From NCBI GenBank assembly GCA_026315105.1, contig CM048746.1:144008730-144072729 (forward strand): a stretch of DNA of 64,000 nt, given 5' to 3'. Both the position numbers and the translations under genes were made by a program. Of this stretch, positions 36,306 to 45,662 are shown in pieces. The notes beneath the pieces were generated by a model. The model had not been told where the DNA came from and did no database searches. It saw only the letters and a list, made by a program, of their open reading frames with translations. This DNA is from Locusta migratoria (Eukaryota > Arthropoda > Insecta > Orthoptera > Acrididae). Each line of letters begins with the position of its first letter. Within the stretch, counting starts at the first letter, position 1.

Positions 36306-36737
36306 TCACATGGCAACCCATTGTCTGCAACCCTTAGCGTACGACGCAAGGAGTCGTTGAATAGCGTCGCGCGCCGTCAAGAGGGTAGGCACACAACGTG
36401 CCATCCGGTCTTCAGAGTAGCGAGACTGCACGGCTAAGGTTGCAATGTGTTTGTCACACCAACGTGAAAGAGACGTCGGACTGAAGTTCGGGACCTGAAC
36501 TCCTTGCTTTTGGCCGTTCCCCACCCTGTTTGATAAGTTTTGCCTTGTCGACAGCAAATGGAGCGCTGATCGTGGACGGAAAGAGTAGACATGCTCTGTG
36601 TTTTCAAGGCGCCGGATGGAAATGCTCACGCCGCTCAACAGCGAATCTTCGAGTGCAGATCCACGCCTGTTTAATGCCATCCACAGATCTCTAAGGAAGA
36701 GAGACAGGTGCACTTGAGATATGATTTCCACCGGCAC
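36306..36737 (-). CDS. Unidentified 143-codon open frame
   Basis: A continuous frame starting MPVEIISQVHLSLFLRDLW and ending KGCRQWVAM, without recognisable domain, signal peptide or membrane segment. It is moderately rich in Arg, Ser and Leu. It lies just downstream, on the same strand, of a DDE transposase remnant, where that enzyme's C-terminal third would be expected. The usual PRSPDLTPxDFFLWG motif is not seen in it. It may be sequence that replaced the transposase end, or a chance open frame in GC-richer DNA. I would not treat it as an expressed gene without transcript evidence. Confidence 0.2.
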   Translation of the reverse strand: MPVEIISQVHLSLFLRDLWMALNRRGSALEDSLLSGVSISIRRLENTEHVYSFRPRSALHLLSTRQNLSNRVGNGQKQGVQVPNFSPTSLSRWCDKHIATLAVQSRYSEDRMARCVPTLLTARDAIQRLLASYAKGCRQWVAM

Positions 36738-36769
36738 GTACTTTTAATGACTGATTTGCCGTTATGGCC

Positions 36770-37720
36770 TACTTCAGACCCGATGCATCCCCAACAACGA
36801 GGGCACCATCCTGTTGAAAAACAACAATATCAACTGTGGTTCCAGTAACGGTTTCATCTGCGATGAAGTATTGCCCGTACACTGTTGACCTCGTTATCCC
36901 TAATTAAATATTCACTTTTGCTGTGTCCCGTTGCCATTCCTGCAGCCCAGTTGGTTGTTCGTCTGCCCAGATCCTGTCTGTTCACATGTCCCCAAGTATG
37001 AAATAAAGCTTCATCACTGAACAAGAAATTTAGCATCAAAATATTATTTTCCACAGCTTGTAGCAGATCATGATACACAGCTTGTCTGGCTGCATAGTCT
37101 TCCGCATCAAGCTTATGTACGATCTGGGTATGGTAAGTACGTTTGTGCAACTTGTAACTAATAACTGTCCATACAATGGTTTGAGGAATACCAAGCTCCC
37201 TACTAGAGCTGGTAGATGCGTATGATTGCATCCTGCACACTTTGCACAGTGTCTAGCATTATGGCCGGCTTTCACGGACGTACTTCATCTACAACACTAC
37301 CAGTTCGCTGCAATTAATTGACTAGGGTCTTGACAGCAAGCCTGCCGGCCGCAGTGGCCCAGCGGTCTACGGCGTGCCAGTCACGGTCTGCACGACCGCT
37401 GCAGTCGGGGGTTCGAATCCCCCCCCCCCCCCCCTCCCCGGGCATGGATGTTTGTGTCGCCTTTAGTATAAGCTAGTTCATAAGTAGTTTGTAAGTTTAG
37501 GGACTGAAGACCCCGTAGCTAAGTCCCATAAGCTATACAAACATTTGAACATTTTTTATAGCAAGCCTGGTGGGACCAGTTTTCCGGAATCGACAAAGTC
37601 TGCCCCCACCTGTTCATACGTCAGTCCACGAAGACGAGTAGAAACAACACCGATTCGTTCAATCTTGGTTGGAATTCTTTCGTTGTAGATGCAAGAAACA
37701 AATATTCCTCTACTATATCA
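36770..37720 (-). pseudogene. IS630/Tc1-mariner-like DDE transposase, split by a SINE
   Basis: On the minus strand the N-terminal helix-turn-helix part is recognisable at about 37,700-37,570 (IPTKIERIGVVSTRLRGLTY, ADFVDSGKL). It continues after the SINE at 37,335-37,250 (LAVKTLVN, QRTGSVVDEVRP, the usual RETGSVxDxxRxGRP motif). From 37,240 a 128-codon frame carries the linker (YKLHKRTYHTQIVHKL) and the first catalytic Asp in LNFLFSDEALFHTWGHVNR. A later frame near 36,805 gives FQQDGA with the second Asp. The C-terminal PRSPDLTPxDF region with the last acidic residue is not found. Several frameshifts; dead. The VNRQD phrase points to the arthropod group with FSDExxFHxxGxVNRxN, whose exact family name I cannot give. 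Confidence 0.75.
37345..37559 (+). mobile_element. tRNA-derived SINE, head type 1, with poly-C expansion
   Basis: GCCGGCCGCAGTGGCCCAGC head; the B box GGGTTCGAATCCCC runs directly into a C tract of about 16 nt (37,419-37,434). Body and tail are complete. The 10-bp duplication AGCAAGCCTG lies at 37,335-37,344 and 37,560-37,569, inside the transposase coding region. Confidence 0.94.
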
Positions 37721-37739
37721 CTGAAACGTATAGTGACTT

Positions 37740-38146
37740 TAGAATCATCCGGTATTTACATTTCTCGTCTTAGTAGGCGTTTGAAAGGGTTAACATTAAC
37801 CCAGATAGAGCGGATTTATTTTTCTTTTAATTTTTTTTTTTTTTTTCATAAGCTATTAAATACCTTCATATGACTGCAGAAGGTCGTTATCAGTGATTTT
37901 TTTCACACAATCACGCCATTAGTTTTGCCACACTGCCATTCTTTCTAGAAGGACGTCAAAATGAATGTTTTAGAATTTTAATCTGGTGAATCATTAGCAT
38001 TAAAATAGCATTTAAAATGAAATATATAGATCTAAATGTCACGTACATTAGAGAATGTTCAAGAAATACAAACCCAACTACGCAGAAGTCTTCAATTTCA
38101 ATAGCTTCTGTATGAACCTCCTTCGAAACTGTGCCCAACCACAACA
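37740..38146. other. Non-coding, nothing recognised
   Basis: AT-rich with a 16-T run near 37,831-37,846. No gene. Confidence 0.5.
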
Positions 38147-38159
38147 ATACAAGCTAAAA

Positions 38160-38358
38160 AAATGTTCAAATGTTTGTTAAGCTTATGGGACTTAACTACG
38201 GGGTCATCAGTCCCTAAACTTAAAAACTCCTTATCAACTACCTTATGCTAAGGTCGGCACAAATATCCATGCCCGAGGGGGGATTCGAAACCCCGACCGT
38301 AGTGGCCGTGCAAACCGTGACTGGAGCGCCTCAGTCCCCTCGGCCACCGCGGCCGGCT
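38160..38358 (-). mobile_element. tRNA-derived SINE, head type 1
   Basis: A full-length minus-strand copy from the tail (TTCAAATGTTTGTTAAGC) to the head (CCGCGGCCGGC). The 13-bp duplication ATACAAGCTAAAA lies at 38,147-38,159 and 38,359-38,371. Confidence 0.94.
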
Positions 38359-38519
38359 ATACAAGCTAAAACTGATCTGCAATGGGAGCAGGCTACACAA
38401 AGAAATAAAATTCGGCACTGTGCACGAATTCTTAAATACAAGTATGAAGAAGTAAGTTACTGTTCTTGTCCTTCTGGAAGGAGATCAGTCTTATCTGGGT
38501 TAAAATCCTTACCGCCCTC

Positions 38520-38926
38520 AGGTTCCCGGTAGCCGTGGCCCGTGGCACAGTTGGTCCTCACCTAGATCCGGCCCTGCTTCTCAGACGCTTGTTGCACGCA
38601 CGGTGTCGACGTCACGGTTACGCGCATCCTGCGGCAGGCAGATACCGCCAGCTAATAGCTGACCGCAGCCTGGGGCGGGAGGCAGACAGGTGCGACCGTT
38701 TAATTGAGCCGCCGGGGGCGGGGGGCGGAGGTGCGCTAATTAACGCCCCCGGCAAACTAGAAGGCGGGGGCGGAGGCGGGCCGCGAACAGGTGGCTGCCA
38801 CTGCGCATGCGCGGCCCGGCAGGCGTGCTCAGCCGCGCAGCACGGCGACCGCTCCCATCAGTCTGCGTCACGCTGGCAGCGTTTCCGGCGCCAATTGAGG
38901 ACAGGTCTGCGGTGGCTCACTGCGTA
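38520..38926. promoter_or_regulatory. CpG-rich, promoter-like block
   Basis: About 400 bp with very high GC and many CpG, in contrast to its flanks. Visible sites: GGGGGCGGGGGGCGG GC boxes at about 38,714, a homeodomain-type CTAATTAA at 38,734, a second GC-box cluster at 38,764, and TGCGCATGCGCG, the palindromic NRF1 motif, at 38,802-38,813. A GACGTCAC half-CRE lies near 38,609. The features fit a TATA-less promoter. No exon with a start codon and known protein follows; a LINE fragment begins at once downstream. It could be the detached 5' end of a host gene or a GC-rich repeat. Confidence 0.4.
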
Positions 38927-39004
38927 TTAGAAAATATCGTTCGTGCGAAACACAACTAGCTGTTTATTCACATGAAGTGATGTGTGCTATCGACAAGGGT
39001 ACGC

Positions 39005-39198
39005 GCCGGCCGCGGTGGCCGAGGGGACTGAGGCGCTCCAGTCACGGTCTGCACGGCCACTACGGTCGGGGGTTCGAATCCCCCCACGGGCATGGATATT
39101 TGTGCCGTCCTTAGCTAGTTCATAAGTAGTTTGTAAGCTTAGGGACTGATGACCCCGTTGTTAAGTCCCATAAGTTCTGCAAACATTTGAACATTTGA
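39005..39198 (+). mobile_element. tRNA-derived SINE, head type 1, inside LINE-B
   Basis: A well-preserved copy. The 12-bp duplication has one mismatch: ACAAGGGTACGC (38,993-39,004) and ACAAGGGTTCGC (39,199-39,210). It entered LINE-B upstream of the RT palm region. Confidence 0.92.
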
Positions 39199-39997
39199 AC
39201 AAGGGTTCGCAAATTGATTCCGTATTCCTTGATTTCCAAAGGCTTTTGACACCGTACGTCACAAACGGCTTTTAATCAAATTGCGTGGTTACTGTATATC
39301 GCCCCAAATTTGCGATTGGATAGGGGATTTCCTCTCAGAGAGGACACAGTTCGTAGTAATCGATGGTAAGGCATTGACTAAAACAGAGGTGATATCGGGC
39401 GTCCAGCAGGGTAGTGTTATTGGTCCTCTGCTGTTCCATATTTAAATAAATGATTTAGCGGAAAATCTAAGTAGCTCTCTTAGATTGTATGCAGATGACG
39501 CCGTTGTTGCCGTCTAGTAAAATCATCTGAAGATCAAAACCAACTGCAGAACGACTTGAATAAGATATCTGTATGGTGTTAGAATTGAAATTGACTCTAA
39601 ATAATGAAAAGTGTGAAGTCGTCCACATGAGTACGAAAAGAAATCCATTAAACTTTGTTTACATGATAAATCAATGAAATGTAAAGGCCGTAAACTCCAC
39701 AAAATACCTAGGAATTAACAATTACTTCTGACTTAAATTGGAAAGAAAACGTAGATAGTGTCGTGGGAAAGGCGAACTAGAGACTGCGTTTTATTGGCAG
39801 AACCCTTAAAAGATGCAACAGAACTACTAAAGAAACTGCGTACTCTACGCTTGTCCGTTCTTTTATGGAATATTGCTGCCCAGTGTGCGATCCTTATCAG
39901 GTGTGTTTGACGGAGGGCATCGAAAGAGTCCAAAGAAGGGCAGCTCGTTTCGTATTGTCACGATACACGGGAGACAGCGTTACGGAAATGATACAGT

Positions 39998-40627
39998 TGC
40001 GACGGGGCGGAACATGCTTTTCCCACTTTCTGGTGGAAAACTGTTTTGTGGTCGTTTAGGGGATGATATTAAATGATTCCCGCTTTGGTGCTGTTCCGTC
40101 CACGTGCGCCTTAATACATTTTTCAATTGATAAACAAAAGTACATACCAATTATACAGACTTATGGGCGTACAGGGCGAGTTGCGAAAAAATAATGTTCA
40201 TCACACAGATGTTGTTTTAAATACGTTTAATTTTTCTATGCACGTGTTTAAATTTATAAAGATGTTTTTTGTGACTCGAGCCCCCACGCAACTTCGCACT
40301 TTGACCCACACACCGGAATCGTTTAACTCAAAAGGCATACGAAAAAACGGTACTTCAGCCGCGAAAAGCTATCCCACGTTTTTACAGAAAAAATGCCGCG
40401 ACGAGCAAACCACGCTCCGCCGCCCTCGGCAGTCCACGCGACTCTCCCTTCCTCCGCGCGACTCGGCTTCCGTTTTCCAGCCCCGCGGAAAAACCCCTAC
40501 GTCACAAACTTCCCGAAGCTCGTATTTCCCGCGCGCGTTCGCGCGCGCGCGCGATTTAAATATGCCGATGTGTGTGGCTCTATAAAATAGAAGTGCGCGG
40601 CATCAGCCTGGGGGCACTGTCATGTCA
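39998..40627 (-). repeat. 3' LTR
   Basis: 630 bp, bounded by TG (39,998) and CA (40,626-40,627) on the plus strand. Apparent open frames inside it (for example 40,127-40,585, plus strand) recur in the other LTR and are not genes. Confidence 0.93.
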
Positions 40628-41947
40628 TAATACCCCCACTTGCGACTTCCAAACACAGTGTAGGATGTCGCAAGTAGCACCAAAACATAACACAAATATA
40701 CCCCTCAAACAAAAATAAGAAAATACAATAAAAAAAATCTTACAACTAGAGACAAAAATTAAATTGATTAATTTGTACATATTTAAAATTCTGTATATGT
40801 TACACACATCAACAAGAATATGCAAAAAAATCACTAATGTGTATGGGTATACCCCATGTCATTGTCTCATTATGGAATGAATACCATAATTTTTAATATA
40901 CACTTCCCGTTGCACTGAAAAGTTTCACTTCCAACATCCCTTGTGTTGCACTTCAGTATATGGGCACTGGTCCTTACACTTCTGTCTTTTTTCAGTTTGT
41001 AAGCCGGTGCAGCTCAGGCTACTGGCAATGATTTTAGCTCTCTTGTCCTCTCAGCTGGCATGAAAGCAATGAAAGGGGGAGAGAGAGAACAAAAAGGAAT
41101 ACAAATGATTTTTCTTTTGGCAAATATATATTATACCAGGGATCCATCAGATTCACACCCCACCCCTCTGCTATCCAGATTTAGCACAATCAAAACAGAA
41201 CTTCATACAGTTACACAGAAAAATCAAAGTCATTGTTCTTTAATTTTATATCCCTCAGGCCGCTCCAATGAAAATAAACTCAAGATGTGGCATGGTTATT
41301 ATCATTTGTATGTGGATTTAGAGATTGTAATCTAATACTGTAGCCAAATTCCCGTCTCACAAAATGAACTCTTAAGAAAACTTTTTTTTTGTACTTCTGA
41401 CAAACTATTCAATTAATTTAATTATCTTTCATATCAGAAAATATAGATATTATTTTGTTTTTATAATCTTACATCCCTTCTGCAAATTTTGAGACTTTGA
41501 CGTGATACACACAGAATTTCCTACTTACACACAACATGATCCTTTGGATACACAATATCCCTATACAAACATTTCTCTACCCCCAATGCACCAAAAAAAA
41601 TATATATGTATATATATTTTTAACTTTGTGCATTTTCACATTATTATCACCTATTCCAAACTACCATATTTAAAACTAATTGCACTGCCTAATCCTAATC
41701 TGGGACTAATTAGAAAAACGACATCCACAGGTCTAGTGTCAACATGTAAAACTCAAAATCTTCAGTTCACACGTGTACTTTATAACACAATGCACTCCTT
41801 TATGTACACATTTTCACCACATCTGAATTTTAAACCCTGTCCTTACTGCTTCACATAAATTAATCACAGATATATAATAAAGTTACAAAAATAAATTTAC
41901 ACAAATCCTTACCCTACTATATACACTGATCATTATCTGAGACTGCT
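40628..41947 (-). other. 3' non-coding region of the LTR element, with purine tract
   Basis: 1.3 kb, AT-rich, where polymerase and integrase would be expected. I see no trace of RT (no YxDD), integrase or envelope on the minus strand. Next to the 3' LTR the minus strand reads AAGTGGGGGTATTA, a plausible polypurine tract for plus-strand priming. Confidence 0.75.
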
Positions 41948-43588
41948 TTACCCCATACCTTTCGTCACAATACTAGGCTCATGTGGTTTTACCCTTACTG
42001 AATATTTAAATTTTGGTAGTTTACCTGGCTTTTCGGAAAATACATACTTATTGTCTGTCAGTAAATAATACGGCTCCCCCTTTGCATGATCATAAATTCC
42101 CTTAGTATTGTTTACCTTCCTTCGTATCACTTCCTCGACCTCTGCCTCATCCATTGTACATTTGGCTATGTGCAGACATGCCACTAAATCCTTATCATTA
42201 CTTGCACTTCTAAATTTAACCCTTTTCATGCATCCTCCAGAATGTAGTTCCAGCACCTGATCCTTACAATCAATGCAAGCCCCATTTTTACTCAGAAAAT
42301 CATTGCCTAGCACAAGATTTAGACAGAGATTTCTTATTACCAGAAAAACGTGACTAAACGTTTTCCCTCCTATATTTACATCTAATACAACCTCCTTACT
42401 CACTGGCTTGCTGTAAGTTCCAGTTGCATTTTTTATTCTTACCCCTGTGACTGGAAATTCAACTGTTCCTGTGGTCCTAATCTGATTGTAAAAGTCTTCT
42501 GCAATGCCACTAATAGAGCTCCCAGTATCAATCAGTGCATTTTCACATACCCCTCCATCAGTGACATTTATGATTGGCTGCACATATTCAATCACATTTT
42601 TCTCTAATTCAGTCTCTGCTAACAGGTCGTCTTCTATCTCATGTATGCAGTACTTTACCATGTTGCATACCTGACTCTGACTACTAGGGCTATATGGTTC
42701 TATGTTATCATCACCTGCAAATACTTTTTCAAACACCTCTTTGAATTTTGGGTTCCTAGCATTTAGCATTGCTATCTTTCTTGCAAAACCAAACTTGTCC
42801 TTTTCCCATTCCTTTGGTTCTACATTCTTTCTATAAGTTAAAAATTGGATCCAATCACTAGCTGTATATTCACGCTCCTCTTTCTCCATCCACCTTGCAT
42901 TCATTCCACCCTCTTTCATACCCTCATACTGTTCACTATTATAGATGACAAAAGTTTGTATGTCATCCCCTATTTCTTGTTCATCACTAGATCCCTCATT
43001 TACAGAGTCATGTTCACCAGTCATTTTACTACTTCCCAATGAGAATATGCTTTGTCCCCTCAATTCATCAAATTCTGGATCCCCTCCAAATATTTCTTTA
43101 AGAACATTGTAATATGTCTCATTTTTCCCACATTGCTCTCCTAATCTTCTTATATAGTCATATTTATGAATTGCCCAATCATCTGGTGCCCATTTCCTAA
43201 TCCAATTGATCTTTTTCACCCAGCCTTTAAACTTACTCTTCTCACCCTGTTCCCAATTTTCATTAATTATAGGTGCTTGTACATTCTTATTTACATCATC
43301 AAACCACACATCATCAACATTGCTACCATTCACACATCCACTTGGCATACTCTTACATTCAATCACACACTTCTGCTCCATATGCAAATCTGATTTATCT
43401 AATACAGAAGCCAAACCAATGCTGTTTTCTTCAACATCTCTCCCACTACTTACTCTTTCACTAAACAAATCTCCCACATTACAATCTTCACTTGGATTTT
43501 TATGATTTCTTCTCTTATTTGCATTTCTTTTACCATGCTGTGTAAACCATCCCCCAACCATTTCTTCATTGCCCAATATTGCATCCAT
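41948..43588 (-). CDS. Retrotransposon protease ORF (pol truncated before RT)
   Basis: An open frame of 546 codons from the first ATG. It stays open upstream to about 43,774, so it overlaps the end of gag and is probably expressed by -1 frameshifting. Residues 1-125 are polar and unrecognised. Residues about 129-170 and 246-292 look like two copies of one module, each with spaced Trp and ending IFGGD or VFAGD. A retropepsin domain follows: ALIDTGSSISG (active-site Asp at 354) and NLVLGNDFLSKNGA at 424-437, with the usual spacing of an aspartic protease flap and second loop. The end, VFSEKPGKLPKFKYSVRVKP, is the linker that in gypsy-type pol leads into RT. A stop follows eleven codons later, so RT is missing entirely. 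The frame has no internal stops. Confidence 0.85.
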   Translation of the reverse strand: MDAILGNEEMVGGWFTQHGKRNANKRRNHKNPSEDCNVGDLFSERVSSGRDVEENSIGLASVLDKSDLHMEQKCVIECKSMPSGCVNGSNVDDVWFDDVNKNVQAPIINENWEQGEKSKFKGWVKKINWIRKWAPDDWAIHKYDYIRRLGEQCGKNETYYNVLKEIFGGDPEFDELRGQSIFSLGSSKMTGEHDSVNEGSSDEQEIGDDIQTFVIYNSEQYEGMKEGGMNARWMEKEEREYTASDWIQFLTYRKNVEPKEWEKDKFGFARKIAMLNARNPKFKEVFEKVFAGDDNIEPYSPSSQSQVCNMVKYCIHEIEDDLLAETELEKNVIEYVQPIINVTDGGVCENALIDTGSSISGIAEDFYNQIRTTGTVEFPVTGVRIKNATGTYSKPVSKEVVLDVNIGGKTFSHVFLVIRNLCLNLVLGNDFLSKNGACIDCKDQVLELHSGGCMKRVKFRSASNDKDLVACLHIAKCTMDEAEVEEVIRRKVNNTKGIYDHAKGEPYYLLTDNKYVFSEKPGKLPKFKYSVRVKPHEPSIVTKGMG

Positions 43589-43740
43589 ATTACATATTCT
43601 TTCTTCCCTTTTTTCTCTATTCTGGTCATAGTTATTCCTATCTGATCCCCTGCTATCTGGCTTGTAATTATTTATCCTTCTCTCGGTCCTATTTCGTACC
43701 TTGTATCCCGTCCCAAATCGGACCCCATTTGGAACAAATT

Positions 43741-43774
43741 CTAGTTTTCCGAACGTTGTCTGTGTTGTTCGTTT
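43741..43774 (-). promoter_or_regulatory. Candidate -1 frameshift window between gag and protease frames
   Basis: The gag stop is at 43,741-43,743, and the protease frame is open from 43,774 with no stop until 41,948. The protease frame is the -1 frame relative to gag. Directly before the gag TAG lies GGAAAAC, read in gag as G-GAA-AAC. A slip would re-pair AAC to AAA well but GAA to GGA poorly, so it is only a near-consensus slippery site. Confidence 0.45.
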
Positions 43775-45279
43775 CTATTTTGTTCCCTTCTTCTTTCTCC
43801 ATTTTCCTGTGTTAACCTTCGATCATCCCTGTTAGTTCTTCCCCATGAATCTCTCAGATTCCTATCATCACCATTCCATCTACCCCCATTATTTCTCCAA
43901 TTTTCATTCACGTTCCTTTCTTGGTGGTGGTCATGCTGCTTATTTCCCCAATTTCTGGTATTCCTATTATGTTCCCTTTGGTTAGCTATATGTTGAGGCT
44001 CCCCATGTCTAGGTTCATATGCCATTGCATGATCTAGTTTTTCTATAAAATCTAGAAATTTTTCAGTAGAGTCAGTAGGGCAGTGTATAAGTTGCAAATT
44101 TAAATTCTGTGGCAACCTCCGGCAAAGAGTGTATATTTCAGTAAGAGCTCCTAATGGTCTATCTAAGTGCACCAATTTCCTTAACTCTTCCTGACAGAAT
44201 TCTTTCATAGTCTGTTTATCCCCCTTGTAAGCAACTCCATTTAAGAATTCATTTTGTAACCTGACTTGTTTAGTCTGGCTCCAGTACTTATCTAAAATTA
44301 GCTTTTCGAAAACTTCAAAGGAAACGAATTTCTCAGCACATTGGTTAGCCCACGTCTGTGCAGGACCTTCTAACATTCTTTTGATGTATTTTATTTTGCA
44401 ATTATCAGTCATTCCAGGCAGGAATTGATCTTTGCATGCTGCAATAAAATCTACTACATGGTAGCTACTTTCCCCTGAAAAAGTTTTACAACTTGGTATC
44501 TGCATCCCAAACCAACCAGTATTTGCAGATGCAGAGCACAATTCTAAGTCAGCCATCCTACTATTCACCTTTTCTATACTACATTTATTTACAGCTACTA
44601 CCTGTTCTATTTCCTTTCTTAAAACACTTTTTGTATTTTCCAAACTTGTCTTAGTTTCATCAACACAAGCCACAATCCTTTTGTTTATGTCAATTAAAGC
44701 CTGCCTAGTGTCCTCATTCCTGATTTCACAAATCTGTTTTCCTGATTCTATCCTGTCATTCAACTTAGTCTCAACAGCACCAATTCTGGCATTCAGATCC
44801 TTTTCTCTAACTTCAAATTTTAAGGTCAAATCTTCTAATCTTTTGTCAAAGTCCGAGATTATTTCATTTTTTAAAACACCCATTGAATTTTTTATTGAGT
44901 TTCCCATTTCAGCAATTGAATTCCCCATTTCAGATTTTATACTTATAATTGAGTTTCCCATTTCAGCAATTGAATTCCCCATTTCAGATTTTATACTTAT
45001 AATTGAGTTTCCCATTTCAGCAATTGAATTCCCCATTTCAGATTTCATACTTATAATTGAATTTCCCATTTTTGTTTCCAGGCCCCCTACAGTATCTTTA
45101 AATTCAGTTATCATCCAACCCATCATTGCTTTCATTTCATCTGCCTTAGATTGTGTTGGGGCCTCAGACCCACTACCACTTTCTAAGGATTCACTATCAC
45201 TTAAAACCCTATCAGTTTCGGTACTCATGGCTGGGGACAAGAGAACTGAAATCAACAAAATAAAAGCCTGCTGTGACAC
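43741..45279 (-). CDS. gag: Retrotransposon Gag
   Basis: 512 codons, no internal stops. Translation may begin at the first ATG or at the Met at codon 18 (MSTETDRVL), which precedes an acidic, Ser-rich segment; the 17 residues before it are hydrophobic and may not be used. Residues 50-245 are predicted coiled coil: heptad-like MGNSIISMKSEMGNS repeats built on a 54-bp tandem repeat, then a long charged helix. Residues about 255-420 resemble a retrotransposon Gag capsid domain: MQIPSCKTFSGESS, VVDFIAACKDQFLPGMTDN, IKYIKRMLEGPAQTWANQ, and LCRRLPQNLNLQL. Residues 420-512 are rich in Arg, Asn, Gln and His with no CCHC zinc knuckle, so nucleic-acid binding would rest on the basic tail. Lies just 5' of the protease frame. 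Confidence 0.87.
   Translation of the reverse strand: MSQQAFILLISVLLSPAMSTETDRVLSDSESLESGSGSEAPTQSKADEMKAMMGWMITEFKDTVGGLETKMGNSIISMKSEMGNSIAEMGNSIISIKSEMGNSIAEMGNSIISIKSEMGNSIAEMGNSIKNSMGVLKNEIISDFDKRLEDLTLKFEVREKDLNARIGAVETKLNDRIESGKQICEIRNEDTRQALIDINKRIVACVDETKTSLENTKSVLRKEIEQVVAVNKCSIEKVNSRMADLELCSASANTGWFGMQIPSCKTFSGESSYHVVDFIAACKDQFLPGMTDNCKIKYIKRMLEGPAQTWANQCAEKFVSFEVFEKLILDKYWSQTKQVRLQNEFLNGVAYKGDKQTMKEFCQEELRKLVHLDRPLGALTEIYTLCRRLPQNLNLQLIHCPTDSTEKFLDFIEKLDHAMAYEPRHGEPQHIANQREHNRNTRNWGNKQHDHHQERNVNENWRNNGGRWNGDDRNLRDSWGRTNRDDRRLTQENGERRREQNRNEQHRQRSEN
44897..45058. repeat. In-frame 54-bp tandem repeat within gag
   Basis: Three nearly identical units starting at 44,897, 44,951 and 45,005, encoding 18-residue repeats of the form EMGNSIAEMGNSIISIKS. 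Only one or two bases differ between units, so the expansion is recent. Length variation would stretch the Gag coiled coil without breaking frame. Confidence 0.92.
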
Positions 45280-45647
45280 TTATCTCTTTGTCTGTGCTGC
45301 AACTCCACTGCGTAACTGCGTCGTGTTTCCGTGCTGATCTGCCGATGCCGAAATCGCCGCTGTTGTGCGCCGTATCTGCCGCGTCCTGCCGCCGCACGGT
45401 GATGGTCTGGAATATACCGGCTGTTGCCGCCGCGTCTCCCGGTTACGCTGTTGCTGCCTGCCGCACACTCGCTGCCGTGGGCCGCTGAAATTTTCTTCAA
45501 CACCCGAGTCGGAATGTACTTCGCACTCGAAATGAACGAGCCGCGACGTTCTTCTCGCTTCAAATGGGCGAAACCGGAACACACTATTTCACGAAATGGA
45601 CGAGTCGGAACGTGTCTCAGTACACACTACACACTGTTTCGCGAAAT
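45280..45647 (-). other. Leader of the LTR element (GC-rich)
   Basis: A GC-rich untranslated region between the primer site and gag. It contains partial copies of the primer-site-proximal sequence: GAAATGAACGAGCCGCG at about 45,529, GAAATGGACGAGTCGG at 45,594 and GAAATGGACGAGCCCCC at 45,643 (plus strand). Open frames here overlap in all phases and have no recognisable domain. Confidence 0.6.
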
Positions 45648-45660
45648 GGACGAGCCCCCA
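45648..45660 (-). other. Primer binding site, tRNA-Pro-like
   Basis: Two bases inside the 5' LTR the minus strand reads TGGGGGCTCGTCC. This equals the first 13 nt of the classical tRNA-Pro primer site of vertebrate retroviruses; after that the match stops. Its location confirms the element's minus-strand orientation. Confidence 0.7.
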
Positions 45661-45662
45661 TA

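Noticed and set aside
40127..40585. Plus-strand 152-codon frame with a near-identical partner at 45,792-46,226
   Set aside because: Both lie entirely within the two LTRs; the duplication is the LTR pair, not a gene family.
44681..45337. 218-codon plus-strand frame opposite gag
   Set aside because: It is the antisense shadow of the repetitive Gag coiled-coil region and ignores the element's orientation.
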